A stretch of 64,000 nucleotides of DNA. It comes from Vibrio sp. STUT-A11. Its GTDB lineage: Bacteria > Pseudomonadota > Gammaproteobacteria > Enterobacterales > Vibrionaceae. Below are positions 44,208-53,051 of the stretch, one piece after another. Under the pieces are notes generated by a model. That model did no database searches, was not told where the DNA came from, and saw only the letters and a program-made list of their open reading frames with translations. The position numbers and the translations under genes were made by a program. Numbering within the stretch: position 1 is the stretch's first letter; every line of letters starts with the position of its first letter. The stretch spans positions 1,240,001 through 1,304,000 of the forward strand of contig NZ_AP026763.1 in assembly GCF_026000435.1 (NCBI RefSeq). The letters run 5' to 3'.

Positions 44208-45476
44208 TTAAAGAGCGCCGTAGATTACAGAACTAATCGCTGCAAGACCACAGATAGCTGTGAAAATTTGCACAGGTGCTGAAGTTTTGTACTTCGCCAT
44301 TGCTGGCACTTTCTGCATAGCGAAAACAGGCATCAGGAATAGGATTGCCGCAATCATTGGTGCACCCATTGTTTCAATCATACCTAGGATGCTTGGGTTA
44401 ACGATAGCAACCACCCAAGTCGTCACAACGATGAAGATTAGCGACACTTTTTCAATCTTGCTTATTTGAGTGTTAGAGCGAGATTTGATTAGACCAACCA
44501 GACCTTCGTGAGCTCCCAAGAAGTGACCAAAGTAGCTAGAAGTGATTGCTGCAAACGCAACCAGTGGACCTAAGTATGAGATCAGAGGAGACTCATGAAC
44601 GTTCGCCAGGTAAGAAAGTACCGAGATGTTTTGTGACTGTGCTGTTGCTAATTGCTCTGGAGACAGAGAAAGAACCACAGAGAACACGAAGAACATCACG
44701 AAACCCATTAGCATCATTGCTGCGCCGCCAGTGATAGCATCAGTTTTCTTCACTGCGTTTTCACCGTACACACGACGTTGCTCTTTAGAGAATTGGGAAA
44801 TGATAGGGCTGTGGTTGAATGAGAACACGATGATTGGAATTGCCAGCCAAACGATAGAAGGCATGTCACCCCAGTTTGGCGCAACTTCTATCATGGATGT
44901 GTTCCAGTCAGGAATTAGGTAGAAAGACAGCGCTAGCAGGATAAATACCAGTGGGTAAACCATCGCTGATGTTGCTTTCAGCATGAGCTCTTTACCGAAT
45001 ACCACGCCTGCTGTCATTGCTGCGATAAGAGCACCAGACAGTAACCAGCGAGGAATAGATTCCATGCCCATTTGGTTAACCAGGAATGAGTCAACCGTGT
45101 TAGTGATGCCGACACCGTAGATAAGTACGATAGGGTAAATAGCGAAGAAGTAAGCGAAAGTAATAAGGTTTGCGCCAGTTTTACCGAAGTGTTCTTCTAC
45201 TGTGTCAGTGATGTCTGCTTCTGGATTCTTAGCTGAAAGAACGAAACGAGCCAGAGATTTGTGTGCGAACCAAGTCATTGGAGCCGCAATTAGGGCTAGG
45301 ATTACTAATGGCCAAAAACCACCCGCACCTGCTTTGATTGGTAGGAATAGTACACCTGCACCTACTGCTGTACCGAATAACGACAGACACCAGGTGAAGT
45401 CTTTGTAAGAAAACTTACTAGACGATTGTGCGGTAGAAACCGCTGAATTGATTGAATTCATTTTTTGTTTACTCAT
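44208..45476 (-). CDS. sdaC: Serine transporter (HAAAP family)
   Basis: A 422-residue secondary transporter with about 11 helices. The GTAVGAGVLFLPIKAGAGG motif in the first helix and the neighbouring sdaA point to the proton-coupled serine permease SdaC. The start could be ATG 45476 or 45461; neither has a clear ribosome site. A LacI-family operator lies about 200 bp upstream. Confidence 0.88.
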   Translation of the reverse strand: MSKQKMNSINSAVSTAQSSSKFSYKDFTWCLSLFGTAVGAGVLFLPIKAGAGGFWPLVILALIAAPMTWFAHKSLARFVLSAKNPEADITDTVEEHFGKTGANLITFAYFFAIYPIVLIYGVGITNTVDSFLVNQMGMESIPRWLLSGALIAAMTAGVVFGKELMLKATSAMVYPLVFILLALSFYLIPDWNTSMIEVAPNWGDMPSIVWLAIPIIVFSFNHSPIISQFSKEQRRVYGENAVKKTDAITGGAAMMLMGFVMFFVFSVVLSLSPEQLATAQSQNISVLSYLANVHESPLISYLGPLVAFAAITSSYFGHFLGAHEGLVGLIKSRSNTQISKIEKVSLIFIVVTTWVVAIVNPSILGMIETMGAPMIAAILFLMPVFAMQKVPAMAKYKTSAPVQIFTAICGLAAISSVIYGAL

Positions 45477-45826
45477 TTTGGGAACAGGAAATAAGTCGGG
45501 TGCAATTTTGCAAGATTTTGCATTGAGAAAATTAGATCTAGGTCATGTATTGATTGGGCTTATTGAATAATATGTCAAAAACCTGTTTTTTATCACGAAA
45601 ATGATGTGCTACTAGTGATTATTGTTAATGTGTCGAATTAGAAAATCTAATTGATAGTCTTGTTTGTACATATTTTTATCAGTGCAAACGCTTGCGGTGG
45701 AAATGACAAATTAAACTAATGTAAATGAGAGGTTACGAATAGATTTTTTGAAGTGAAATGTTGGATGGAAGGGCTGCTAAGGAGCCTCATGCTTGCTCGG
45801 AAATCATACTTATTTGTAAATCACCG
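45477..45826. other. sdaC upstream region
   Basis: 350 nt, AT-rich, with a PurR-type dyad at 45682-45697. No gene: a frame at 45758-45973 runs antisense over the Nudix gene's end and has no ribosome site. Confidence 0.5.
45682..45697. promoter_or_regulatory. PurR/LacI-family operator-like dyad
   Basis: GTGCAAACGCTTGCGG matches the PurR box ACGCAAACGTTTGCGT at 12 of 16 positions, including the GCAAACG/TTGC core with central CG. It is about 200 bp upstream of sdaC. Another LacI-family protein could bind it instead. Confidence 0.5.
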
Positions 45827-46426
45827 CTACTTAGCGATGATGTGCCTTTGCATCGACTCAATAATTTGAGCGGTCATGCCCCAAATAAAGTGCTGACGAT
45901 ACGGAATAGCAAATACACGGTGGCTCGTTTGTTTAAGGTTAAATTTGCTGCTGTAGAGTTTGCTCGGATTTAAAATATGGTTTGCAGGTACTTCAAACAC
46001 ATACTCAACTTCATTAGGGTCAATATGAGTTTTGTAGTTTGGCGATACAAAAGCCAAAAAAGGAGTCACATTAAAGCGGCTAATGGTAGGCAGTTTGGGC
46101 AATTGGCCAAAGATGTGTATGTCATTATTTGCGATACCAATTTCTTCTTTTGTCTCACGAAGCGCGGTATTCACTAAGTGAATGTCTTCTGTTTCAAATT
46201 TACCGCCGGGAAAGCTGATTTGTCCTGGATGATGGCGCAAGTGCTCGGCTCGCTTGGTTAAAATGACTTGCAATCCTTCCGGGCGTTCCACAAATCCAAT
46301 CAATACTGCAGCGTCACGCAGTGGCTTATCTTTTAAAAAGCTTAACCGAGCGAGTGATTCTTTGTGATAACCGGTAGGCAACTGCAGTTGAAAGTTTTGT
46401 AGTAGCTTTGTTTTATTGATGACCAA
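45827..46426 (-). CDS. Nudix hydrolase, CoA pyrophosphatase type
   Basis: A 199-residue Nudix protein. The Nudix box reads GGKFETED ... ALRETKEEIGI, preceded by LTKRAEHLRHHPGQISFPGG, the UPF0035 signature of coenzyme A diphosphatases (NudL/YeaB). It starts at TTG 46426 with AAGGAC 5 nt upstream. It probably hydrolyses CoA or related diphosphates. Confidence 0.88.
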   Translation of the reverse strand: MVINKTKLLQNFQLQLPTGYHKESLARLSFLKDKPLRDAAVLIGFVERPEGLQVILTKRAEHLRHHPGQISFPGGKFETEDIHLVNTALRETKEEIGIANNDIHIFGQLPKLPTISRFNVTPFLAFVSPNYKTHIDPNEVEYVFEVPANHILNPSKLYSSKFNLKQTSHRVFAIPYRQHFIWGMTAQIIESMQRHIIAK

Positions 46427-46584
46427 ATTGCGTCCTTTTGTCTAACATCTATTGATAATTATAGAGGAGCCGCATCCTCACTTAATGTGTTGTCAAGATT
46501 ATAACGATGGTGAACCGGAGTAAATCAGACGTTAGGGTAATAATCCTGAGTACAAAAATGCCCATCGCCTAACGATTTTTTTCG

Positions 46585-46616
46585 TGTCATTCCAGCGAGC
46601 CATAGCGAGACTAGGA
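46585..46616. repeat. Dispersed hairpin repeat-like element
   Basis: The segment begins GTCATTCCAGCGAGC and ends GACTAGGAATC; ATTCC and GGAAT pair around an internal AGCGAG/TAGCGAG copy. It resembles the short GTCATTCC...GGAATCTA palindromic repeats scattered between genes in many gammaproteobacteria including Vibrio. Copy number in this genome cannot be judged from one copy. Confidence 0.45.
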
Positions 46617-46731
46617 ATCTATTAGCAGCGCATCGACAGGTTTAAGAAATAACTTTGGTCAGAGAATGCTCGGAAAGAAGATCCTGAATCATGCTCCTTC
46701 GTTGCGGTTCAGGTTAACGGGAGACTTAAAC

Positions 46732-46759
46732 ATGCCGTTCGCTGTAAAACGAACGGCAT
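46732..46759 (-). terminator. pabB terminator
   Basis: ATGCCGTTCG and CGAACGGCAT form a perfect 10-bp stem 60 nt after the pabB stop. Confidence 0.7.
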
Positions 46760-46819
46760 TATCTGTGCTAGGAGCGGTTTTGTTTTCGAATGTGAGCTTT
46801 GGAACCGAATACTGATGGA

Positions 46820-48190
46820 TTACTTCAATGCTGGTAAAATTTTCGACAGTTTATCCAGTGTCTCCTGATACTCGGAAGTGCATTCACTGTCTGCCACGAC
46901 GCCACCGCCAGCCCAAGCATACAAGTTGCCTTTTTCTGCAACTAAAGTGCGAATGGTAATGCTGGTGTCCATGCGACCATGGCGAGATAGGTAACCAATA
47001 CTGCCACAGTAAGCGCTGCGTCGATGAGGTTCTAGCTCTTCAATAATTTGCATCGCACGCACTTTGGGTGCGCCAGTGATTGAACCGCCAGGGAAGCAAG
47101 CTCGCAACAAATCCGCAGGCGAATACTGTTCATCCAAGTCTGCACGAATAGTACTTACCAAATGGTGAACTGCAGGGAAGCTTTCAATATCGAATAATTT
47201 TGGTACATGAACACTACCCGGTGAGGCAACGCGGCCAATATCATTTCGCAACAGATCGACAATCATTAAGTTTTCAGCCTGATCTTTCTCTGCGGTCTGC
47301 AAATCATGGGCGTTTGCCTTGTCTTGCTCTGCATCCAGGCTGCGTGGGCGTGTCCCTTTGATCGGCTTAGTTTCGATGACTCTCTCTTTTAGCTCCAGAA
47401 AACGCTCTGGTGAGATACTCAAAATAGACGATTCAGGCATACGAATAAACGCAGAAAAAGGCGCTTGGTTGGCGGATTCCAGCCGCAGGTAGGCTTGCCA
47501 CTCGCTGCCAGAGTATGGCGCATTGAAACGTTGTGCTAAGTTGATTTGATAACAGTCACCGCTTAGCAGGTACTCTTGCACGCTATTAAAGCGAGTAGCG
47601 TAAGATTGCTCGGTCATGTTCGATTGCCAAGCGCCAATCAAACTAAATTCATCATCTTGTACGGCGGTTTGTTTATCGAGCCAATCCCAGACTTGAGCAA
47701 TATTTTGCCCAACGATACAGGCTTTGCTTAGTTTATGATCGACAATGATCGCCCATTCATAAAGGCCAACCGCCATATCCGCTGTTTTGAGGTCCTTTTC
47801 GGCGAGCTCTGGCATAGCTTCTATGCGGCGACCTAAATCGTAGCTAAAGTAGCCAAGCGCACCGCCTACGAAAGGCAGATCCCACTCTGAACCGAGCTCA
47901 ATACTCGGTAGCCATTGCTGTTGCAATTGACCGAGCAGGGCAAACGGGTCGTCAACCGACACATAATCGTCAGATGGTGTCTTGATACGTGTGTTATCGG
48001 CAATGGTTTCTAACGTAGCGACCGGGTTCGCCACGAGAATGTCAAAACGGCTGTCGATGTGAGTTTCGGACGCAGAACGCAGCAACATCGCCCAAGGCTG
48101 ATGCTGAATACGCGAAAAAAGGTGAAGTGCTAAGTCTGGTGCGTAATCCAACGCTTTAAAATCAATGAATTGATTATCCATGTTGTTCAT
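46820..48190 (-). CDS. pabB: Aminodeoxychorismate synthase component I
   Basis: A 456-residue chorismate-binding enzyme making 4-amino-4-deoxychorismate for folate. The PIKGTRPR motif with the PabB-specific lysine (TrpE has Ala here) distinguishes it from anthranilate synthase. DLLRNDIGRVASPGSVHV and ITGAPKVRAMQIIEELEP follow. Starts at TTG 48208, ATG 48190 or ATG 48181 are possible; none has a clear ribosome site, and I use 48190. Confidence 0.92.
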   Translation of the reverse strand: MNNMDNQFIDFKALDYAPDLALHLFSRIQHQPWAMLLRSASETHIDSRFDILVANPVATLETIADNTRIKTPSDDYVSVDDPFALLGQLQQQWLPSIELGSEWDLPFVGGALGYFSYDLGRRIEAMPELAEKDLKTADMAVGLYEWAIIVDHKLSKACIVGQNIAQVWDWLDKQTAVQDDEFSLIGAWQSNMTEQSYATRFNSVQEYLLSGDCYQINLAQRFNAPYSGSEWQAYLRLESANQAPFSAFIRMPESSILSISPERFLELKERVIETKPIKGTRPRSLDAEQDKANAHDLQTAEKDQAENLMIVDLLRNDIGRVASPGSVHVPKLFDIESFPAVHHLVSTIRADLDEQYSPADLLRACFPGGSITGAPKVRAMQIIEELEPHRRSAYCGSIGYLSRHGRMDTSITIRTLVAEKGNLYAWAGGGVVADSECTSEYQETLDKLSKILPALK

Positions 48191-48469
48191 TTGTGTAATT
48201 TGTGACAAAGAGATCGTTCACTGCATGGCATGTCATGGGCAGCAAGAGTATCATATTCCACCGTATAGCCAAACTTCCTCTCTACAAAGGGTTCTGAGGA
48301 GGTTTCACTATACAAGAAGGCGACTTCAGTAACTCGTGTGTCGATATCAGCCATTCGACAACCGTTTATAAAATGTGTTTATAAAAATGAAGCTCAAAAG
48401 AGCAACTCGCTCAACAAACACGATTGAAGCCAAGCCAGTAATGGAAGCATAACTATAACGAGGCATGTA

Positions 48470-49987
48470 ATGACGGTAATTCGCAAGCAGGATGTCATCA
48501 GCAGTGTTGCTGATGCGCTACAGTACATTTCTTACTACCACCCGCTAGACTTTGTTCAAGCCCTTGAAAAAGCCTACCACCGAGAAGAGAGCCAAGCCGC
48601 GAAAGACGCGATTGCGCAGATCTTAATTAACTCCCGTATGTCGGCAGAAGGCCACCGCCCAATCTGTCAGGACACCGGTATCGTAACGTGTTTTGTCAAC
48701 ATCGGCATGGGCGTTCAGTGGGACTCGACGGACATGACGGTGCAGCAAATGGTAGATGAAGGCGTTCGACAGGCCTACACGAATCCAGATAACCCATTGC
48801 GTGCATCGGTTCTGATGGATCCTGCTGGTAAACGTATTAACACTAAAGACAACACGCCAGCGGTAGTACACATCAACATGGTACCGGGCGATAAAGTTGA
48901 AATTCAGATTGCGGCTAAAGGCGGCGGCAGTGAAAACAAAACTAAGATGGTGATGCTAAACCCATCTGACGATATTGCCGAGTGGGTAGAAAAAACACTA
49001 CCAACGATGGGCGCGGGTTGGTGTCCACCGGGTATGCTTGGCATTGGTATCGGCGGTACGGCTGAAAAAGCAGCGGTACTGGCTAAAGAATCGCTTATGG
49101 AGCACATCGATATTCAAGAGCTTATCGACCGTGGTCCACAAAACGCAGAAGAAGAACTTCGTCTTGATATCTTCAATCGCGTCAACAAGCTTGGTATCGG
49201 TGCGCAAGGTCTTGGCGGCCTGACGACAGTCGTTGACGTTAAGATCAAAACAGCGCCAACACATGCTGCGTCTAAACCAGTATGTCTGATCCCGAACTGT
49301 GCGGCGACTCGTCACGTACACTTCACGCTAGATGGCTCAGGCCCGGCAGACTTAACGCCACCTAAGCTTGAAGAGTGGCCAGATATCACTTGGGAAGCGG
49401 GCGCGAATACTCGTCGTGTGAACTTAGACGAAGTGACACAAGCTGATGTTGAGCAGTGGAAGACAGGCGAGACAGTACTTCTTTCTGGTAAGATTCTTAC
49501 TGGTCGCGATGCGGCACACAAACGCATCCAGACTATGTTGCAGAATGGTGAGGGGCTGCCAGAAGGTGTCGATTTCAAAGGTAAATTTATCTACTACGTT
49601 GGCCCTGTAGACGCTGTGGGTGATGAAGCCGTAGGTCCTGCTGGCCCGACAACGTCAACTCGTATGGACAAATTCACCGACATGATGCTTGATGAAACGG
49701 GCATTATGGGCATGATCGGTAAAGCGGAGCGTGGCCCTGCAACCGTTGAATCTATCAAGAAGCACAAAGCGGTTTACTTGATGGCGGTTGGCGGGGCAGC
49801 TTACCTGGTTGCGAAGGCGATTAAGAAAGCGCGCGTAGTAGCATTTGAAGATCTCGGTATGGAAGCGATCTACGAATTTGAAGTAGAAGACATGCCAGTG
49901 ACAGTCGCGGTAGACTCTAACGGTGTGAACGCTCACCAGATTGGTCCGGACACTTGGAAAGTGAAAATTCAAGAGATGGAAGCTTAA
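48470..49987 (+). CDS. Class I (iron-sulfur) fumarate hydratase
   Basis: A 505-residue [4Fe-4S] fumarase with fused alpha and beta domains, somewhat shorter than E. coli FumA/FumB. Cluster cysteines are visible in RPICQDTGIVTCF and PNCAATRHVHF, plus one in GWCPPGMLGIGIGG. The beta part has GPTTSTRMDKF. It hydrates fumarate to malate in the citric acid cycle. GAGG is 6 nt before the ATG; a terminator follows. Confidence 0.95.
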   Translation: MTVIRKQDVISSVADALQYISYYHPLDFVQALEKAYHREESQAAKDAIAQILINSRMSAEGHRPICQDTGIVTCFVNIGMGVQWDSTDMTVQQMVDEGVRQAYTNPDNPLRASVLMDPAGKRINTKDNTPAVVHINMVPGDKVEIQIAAKGGGSENKTKMVMLNPSDDIAEWVEKTLPTMGAGWCPPGMLGIGIGGTAEKAAVLAKESLMEHIDIQELIDRGPQNAEEELRLDIFNRVNKLGIGAQGLGGLTTVVDVKIKTAPTHAASKPVCLIPNCAATRHVHFTLDGSGPADLTPPKLEEWPDITWEAGANTRRVNLDEVTQADVEQWKTGETVLLSGKILTGRDAAHKRIQTMLQNGEGLPEGVDFKGKFIYYVGPVDAVGDEAVGPAGPTTSTRMDKFTDMMLDETGIMGMIGKAERGPATVESIKKHKAVYLMAVGGAAYLVAKAIKKARVVAFEDLGMEAIYEFEVEDMPVTVAVDSNGVNAHQIGPDTWKVKIQEMEA

Positions 49988-50060
49988 TGTAAATGGCATT
50001 TTGTCACGTCTCTACTTTGAGAATGTGACAAGGTGCTGATTTACCTAGCAAACAATTGAC

Positions 50061-50087
50061 AAAAGTGCAGCGAAAACTGCACTTTTT
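50061..50087 (+). terminator. Fumarase gene terminator
   Basis: AAAAGTGCAG, loop CGAAAA, CTGCACTTTT followed by T. Confidence 0.92.
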
Positions 50088-50161
50088 GTCTATATACTAG
50101 GTATATAAACCTTTGGGCATAGCAACAGACGTTATGCGAACAATAATAATTAGGAGACGGC

Positions 50162-50347
50162 ATGCCTCGTTTTATTCAAATTCTACAAATTATTCTTGCT
50201 GTTGTGGTGGGTGGCTTTGTTGGCTATGACTTGATTCTTCACGGTATCAGTATCTTTGATGAAAAATACGTCACGATTACGTGTGTATTGTGGTTCGTAC
50301 TAGAGGTGGCGCTATTCGTTATCTACAAACTGATTGAAGAAGATTAG
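50162..50347 (+). CDS. Small two-helix membrane protein, 61 aa
   Basis: Strong ribosome site (AGGAGACGGC). Two hydrophobic helices (residues about 5-27 and 37-56) with an acidic C-terminus (KLIEED). Single gene between terminators. Family not recognised; small inner-membrane proteins of this size often modify larger transporters or sensors, but nothing here shows that. Confidence 0.78.
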   Translation: MPRFIQILQIILAVVVGGFVGYDLILHGISIFDEKYVTITCVLWFVLEVALFVIYKLIEED

Positions 50348-50389
50348 AACCTTTACGCTTAAATCGTTTGAGCGATAGTTAGAATGCCG

Positions 50390-50425
50390 AAGCCTCTGAG
50401 AATTCTCAGGGGCTTTTGTGTTTTT
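50390..50425 (+). terminator. Terminator after the 61-aa gene
   Basis: AAGCCTCTGAG and CTCAGGGGCTT form an 11-bp stem (one G-T) with AATT loop, then T-rich tail. Confidence 0.85.
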
Positions 50426-50537
50426 GGGCAATGCCTGTTGCTGTGAGTCGTTTGTTCATCTTTGATTAATGTATGTAAAATTAGACTCATAGCTACGTCA
50501 TATTGGTATGGCAGAACGAATGAGATAAATAAAAAGC

Positions 50538-51914
50538 ATGAAAAGAATTACAAAAGAAGTGAATGACTTTATTAGCCGTGGCATGGACTCTAATGTCCGA
50601 ATTGCTGTCACAGGCTTATCCCGCGCGGGTAAAACGGCGTTTATTACTTCTCTGGTCAACCAACTGCTTTATACCGCAACTCACGATAATCTGCCTTTAT
50701 TGACTGCAGCCAGAGATAAACGTCTTATTGGTGCTAAGCGCGAGCCTCAATCGAATATGATGGTTCCTCGCTTTGCCTATGACGACGCGATCAACCAGAT
50801 TCATGCCACGCCACCTGAGTGGCCAGTGCCAACTCGAGATGTGAGTGAAATTCGTTTGGCACTTAAATACAAACCGAATAAAACCAGCAAAAAGTTATTG
50901 AGCAAAACCGCAGTACTTAATGTGGATATCATCGATTATCCGGGTGAGTGGCTGCTCGATTTACCATTGTTGGATATGGATTTCGCGACCTGGTCGCAAA
51001 CGCAGTTTAATGCATTAAAAGGTCAACGCAGTGAGTTAGCAAAAGCGTGGTTAGCCGAGCTCGAAAGCATCGACCTTAACGAGAGTGTCAATGAGAAGCA
51101 GCTAGAAAGCGTTGCCCATGCGTACACGGAATACCTTCACGCTTGTAAAGGTGCAGGGCTGCATTGGGTACAACCGGGGCGATTTGTTCTGCCGGGCGAA
51201 CTCGCCGGAGCGCCGGTTCTGCAATTTTTCCCTTGTCGGGTTGATGCAGATACTAAGCCGATTAAAGGCAGTAATTTAGCGATGCTAGAAGCGCGTTTCC
51301 AGGAATATCAGCAAAAAGTAGTGAAGGCATTTTATAAACATCACTTTGCGACTTTTGACCGTCAGATCGTGCTGGTGGATTGCTTGCAGCCTTTAAATGC
51401 CGGAGATGAGGCGTTTTACGATATGCGTCAGGCGCTGGAGCAAATCATGCACAGCTTCCGCTACGGACGCAGCAGCTTTATTCGTCGACTTTTTTCGCCA
51501 AAGATCGACAAAGTTCTCTTCGCTGCTACCAAAGCAGACCACATTACGCCCGAGCAGCACCCGAATTTGGTCACTTTACTTCAGCAGATGGTACATCCCG
51601 CGTGGCAAAGCGCAGCATATGAAAATATTGAGATGAGCTGTATGAGCATTGCTTCTATTCAGGCCACGACGCCTGGGTTTATTTCGTCCGGCGACAAGAC
51701 CGTTCCGGCTTTGCAAGGCACAACGCTCGATGGCGAACCAATGACGATGTTCCCCGGTGAGGTACCAAGGAAATTACCGAATACGGCGTATTGGCAAAAC
51801 AGTGGTTTTGATTTCACTTCCTTCCGTCCAATGCCATCAGCAAGTGATGAACCAATGAAACACATACGTTTAGATAAAGCTCTGGATTACCTGATCGGAG
51901 ATAAGTTGAAATGA
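50538..51914 (+). CDS. ycjX: YcjX-family P-loop GTPase
   Basis: A 458-residue protein with a Walker A motif GLSRAGKT (26-33) and VNVDIIDYPGEWLLDLPLL as the DxxG-like region. YcjX is a GTP-binding, DUF463 protein; in E. coli it is part of the phage-shock-associated group and sits next to ycjF and tyrR, as here. Cellular role is poorly known. It overlaps ycjF by 4 nt. Confidence 0.93.
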   Translation: MKRITKEVNDFISRGMDSNVRIAVTGLSRAGKTAFITSLVNQLLYTATHDNLPLLTAARDKRLIGAKREPQSNMMVPRFAYDDAINQIHATPPEWPVPTRDVSEIRLALKYKPNKTSKKLLSKTAVLNVDIIDYPGEWLLDLPLLDMDFATWSQTQFNALKGQRSELAKAWLAELESIDLNESVNEKQLESVAHAYTEYLHACKGAGLHWVQPGRFVLPGELAGAPVLQFFPCRVDADTKPIKGSNLAMLEARFQEYQQKVVKAFYKHHFATFDRQIVLVDCLQPLNAGDEAFYDMRQALEQIMHSFRYGRSSFIRRLFSPKIDKVLFAATKADHITPEQHPNLVTLLQQMVHPAWQSAAYENIEMSCMSIASIQATTPGFISSGDKTVPALQGTTLDGEPMTMFPGEVPRKLPNTAYWQNSGFDFTSFRPMPSASDEPMKHIRLDKALDYLIGDKLK

Positions 51915-52951
51915 GTGAATTCAAACAAAAGCAGGTCTTCTCAGACAATGTACTAGAAAAAGATCAGGATTCTGTATCTGAAGATTTAACTTCTCAACAA
52001 GCCTTTAGTGACAAAGAAACCTTTGTACCTGTAGCAGTGCAAGAAGAGCCGCAAGAAACAGAGCAGGAATTACAGCTTGAGCATGTGATTCGCCCTAAAT
52101 CTGGTCGAAAATGGTTGGCGACTGGGTTACTTACCGCGTTTTCTGGTCTGGTGGGGTGGCAGGCGATCGATTCAGTTGTCACCGCGGTTCAAACGTCCGA
52201 CTGGCTTGCATTGGGCTGGGCTGGCTTTATTACGACTGTCGCCTCTTTCGGTTTAGGCGCACTGGGCAAAGAGTTGTGGAAGCTACGTAAACTGAGAAAT
52301 CACTTTAGCATTCAGGAAGAAAGCGAATTGCTTGTTGGCAGTGATAGCGTTGGCAAGGGTAAAACGTTTTGTGAAAAAGTGGCTGAACAAAGTGGGGTAT
52401 TGGCAGAAAATCCGGGCTTTGACCGCTGGAAAAACAGCGTTAACCCTGCACACAGCGACGCTGAAATTCTCGATATGTACGACTCAATGGTGGTGAGCCA
52501 GCAAGATAAACTCGCAACTAAAATTGTGTCTCAACATGCCACTGAATCCGCTGCTTTAGTGGCAGTCAGCCCGCTTGCCGCCGCAGATATGTTGCTGGTC
52601 GCTTGGCGCAACTTCAAAATGATCGATAACTTATCCAAAGTCTATGGTGTTGAGTTGGGTTATGCGTCGCGAATAAAACTGCTAAAAGCGGTCTTTGTGA
52701 ACATGGCTGCCGCCGGTGCGAGTGAGCTAGCCATTGATGCTGGTATGGATTTAATGTCGATGGATCTTGCGGGCAAAGTATCCGCTCGCGCAGGTCAGGG
52801 GCTTGGTGTTGGTATTCTTACCGCGCGTTTAGGCTTAAAAGCTATGGCGCTGCTGCGTCCGTTACCTTGGTCTCCTGAGCGTCAGGTTAAACTGGGTACG
52901 ATTCGTAAAGCAGTAGTGGCGAAAGTTGCATCAATTACGATGAAACCGTAA
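51911..52951 (+). CDS. ycjF: YcjF-family (DUF697) inner-membrane protein
   Basis: A 346-residue TIGR01620-type protein. An acidic cytoplasmic N-terminus (1-75) is followed by two helices (about 73-90 and 97-117) and a DUF697 domain with DAEILDMYDSMVVSQQDKLA. The ATGA overlap with ycjX implies coupled translation and probably a shared complex at the membrane. Confidence 0.92.
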   Translation: MSEFKQKQVFSDNVLEKDQDSVSEDLTSQQAFSDKETFVPVAVQEEPQETEQELQLEHVIRPKSGRKWLATGLLTAFSGLVGWQAIDSVVTAVQTSDWLALGWAGFITTVASFGLGALGKELWKLRKLRNHFSIQEESELLVGSDSVGKGKTFCEKVAEQSGVLAENPGFDRWKNSVNPAHSDAEILDMYDSMVVSQQDKLATKIVSQHATESAALVAVSPLAAADMLLVAWRNFKMIDNLSKVYGVELGYASRIKLLKAVFVNMAAAGASELAIDAGMDLMSMDLAGKVSARAGQGLGVGILTARLGLKAMALLRPLPWSPERQVKLGTIRKAVVAKVASITMKP

Positions 52952-53051
52952 CCAATATCACCATTGATGAATAGGATTGCTTGACGCCATTCCAAGCTTG
53001 ATAGAAACTACTGTCAACTTTTCCTGACAGTTGTGAATTGGGATATTTTCA

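Larger units (their letters stand above)
46427..46819. other. Intergenic region with repeat and pabB terminator
   Basis: 393 nt between pabB and the Nudix gene, both leftward. It contains a hairpin-forming repeat (46585-46616) and the pabB terminator (46732-46759). No gene seen. Confidence 0.5.

Noticed and set aside
48191..48469. Duplicated TGTGTTTATAAAA-like segment upstream of fumarase
   Set aside because: Two short AT-rich near-repeats (around 48362-48385) are too small to distinguish from chance.
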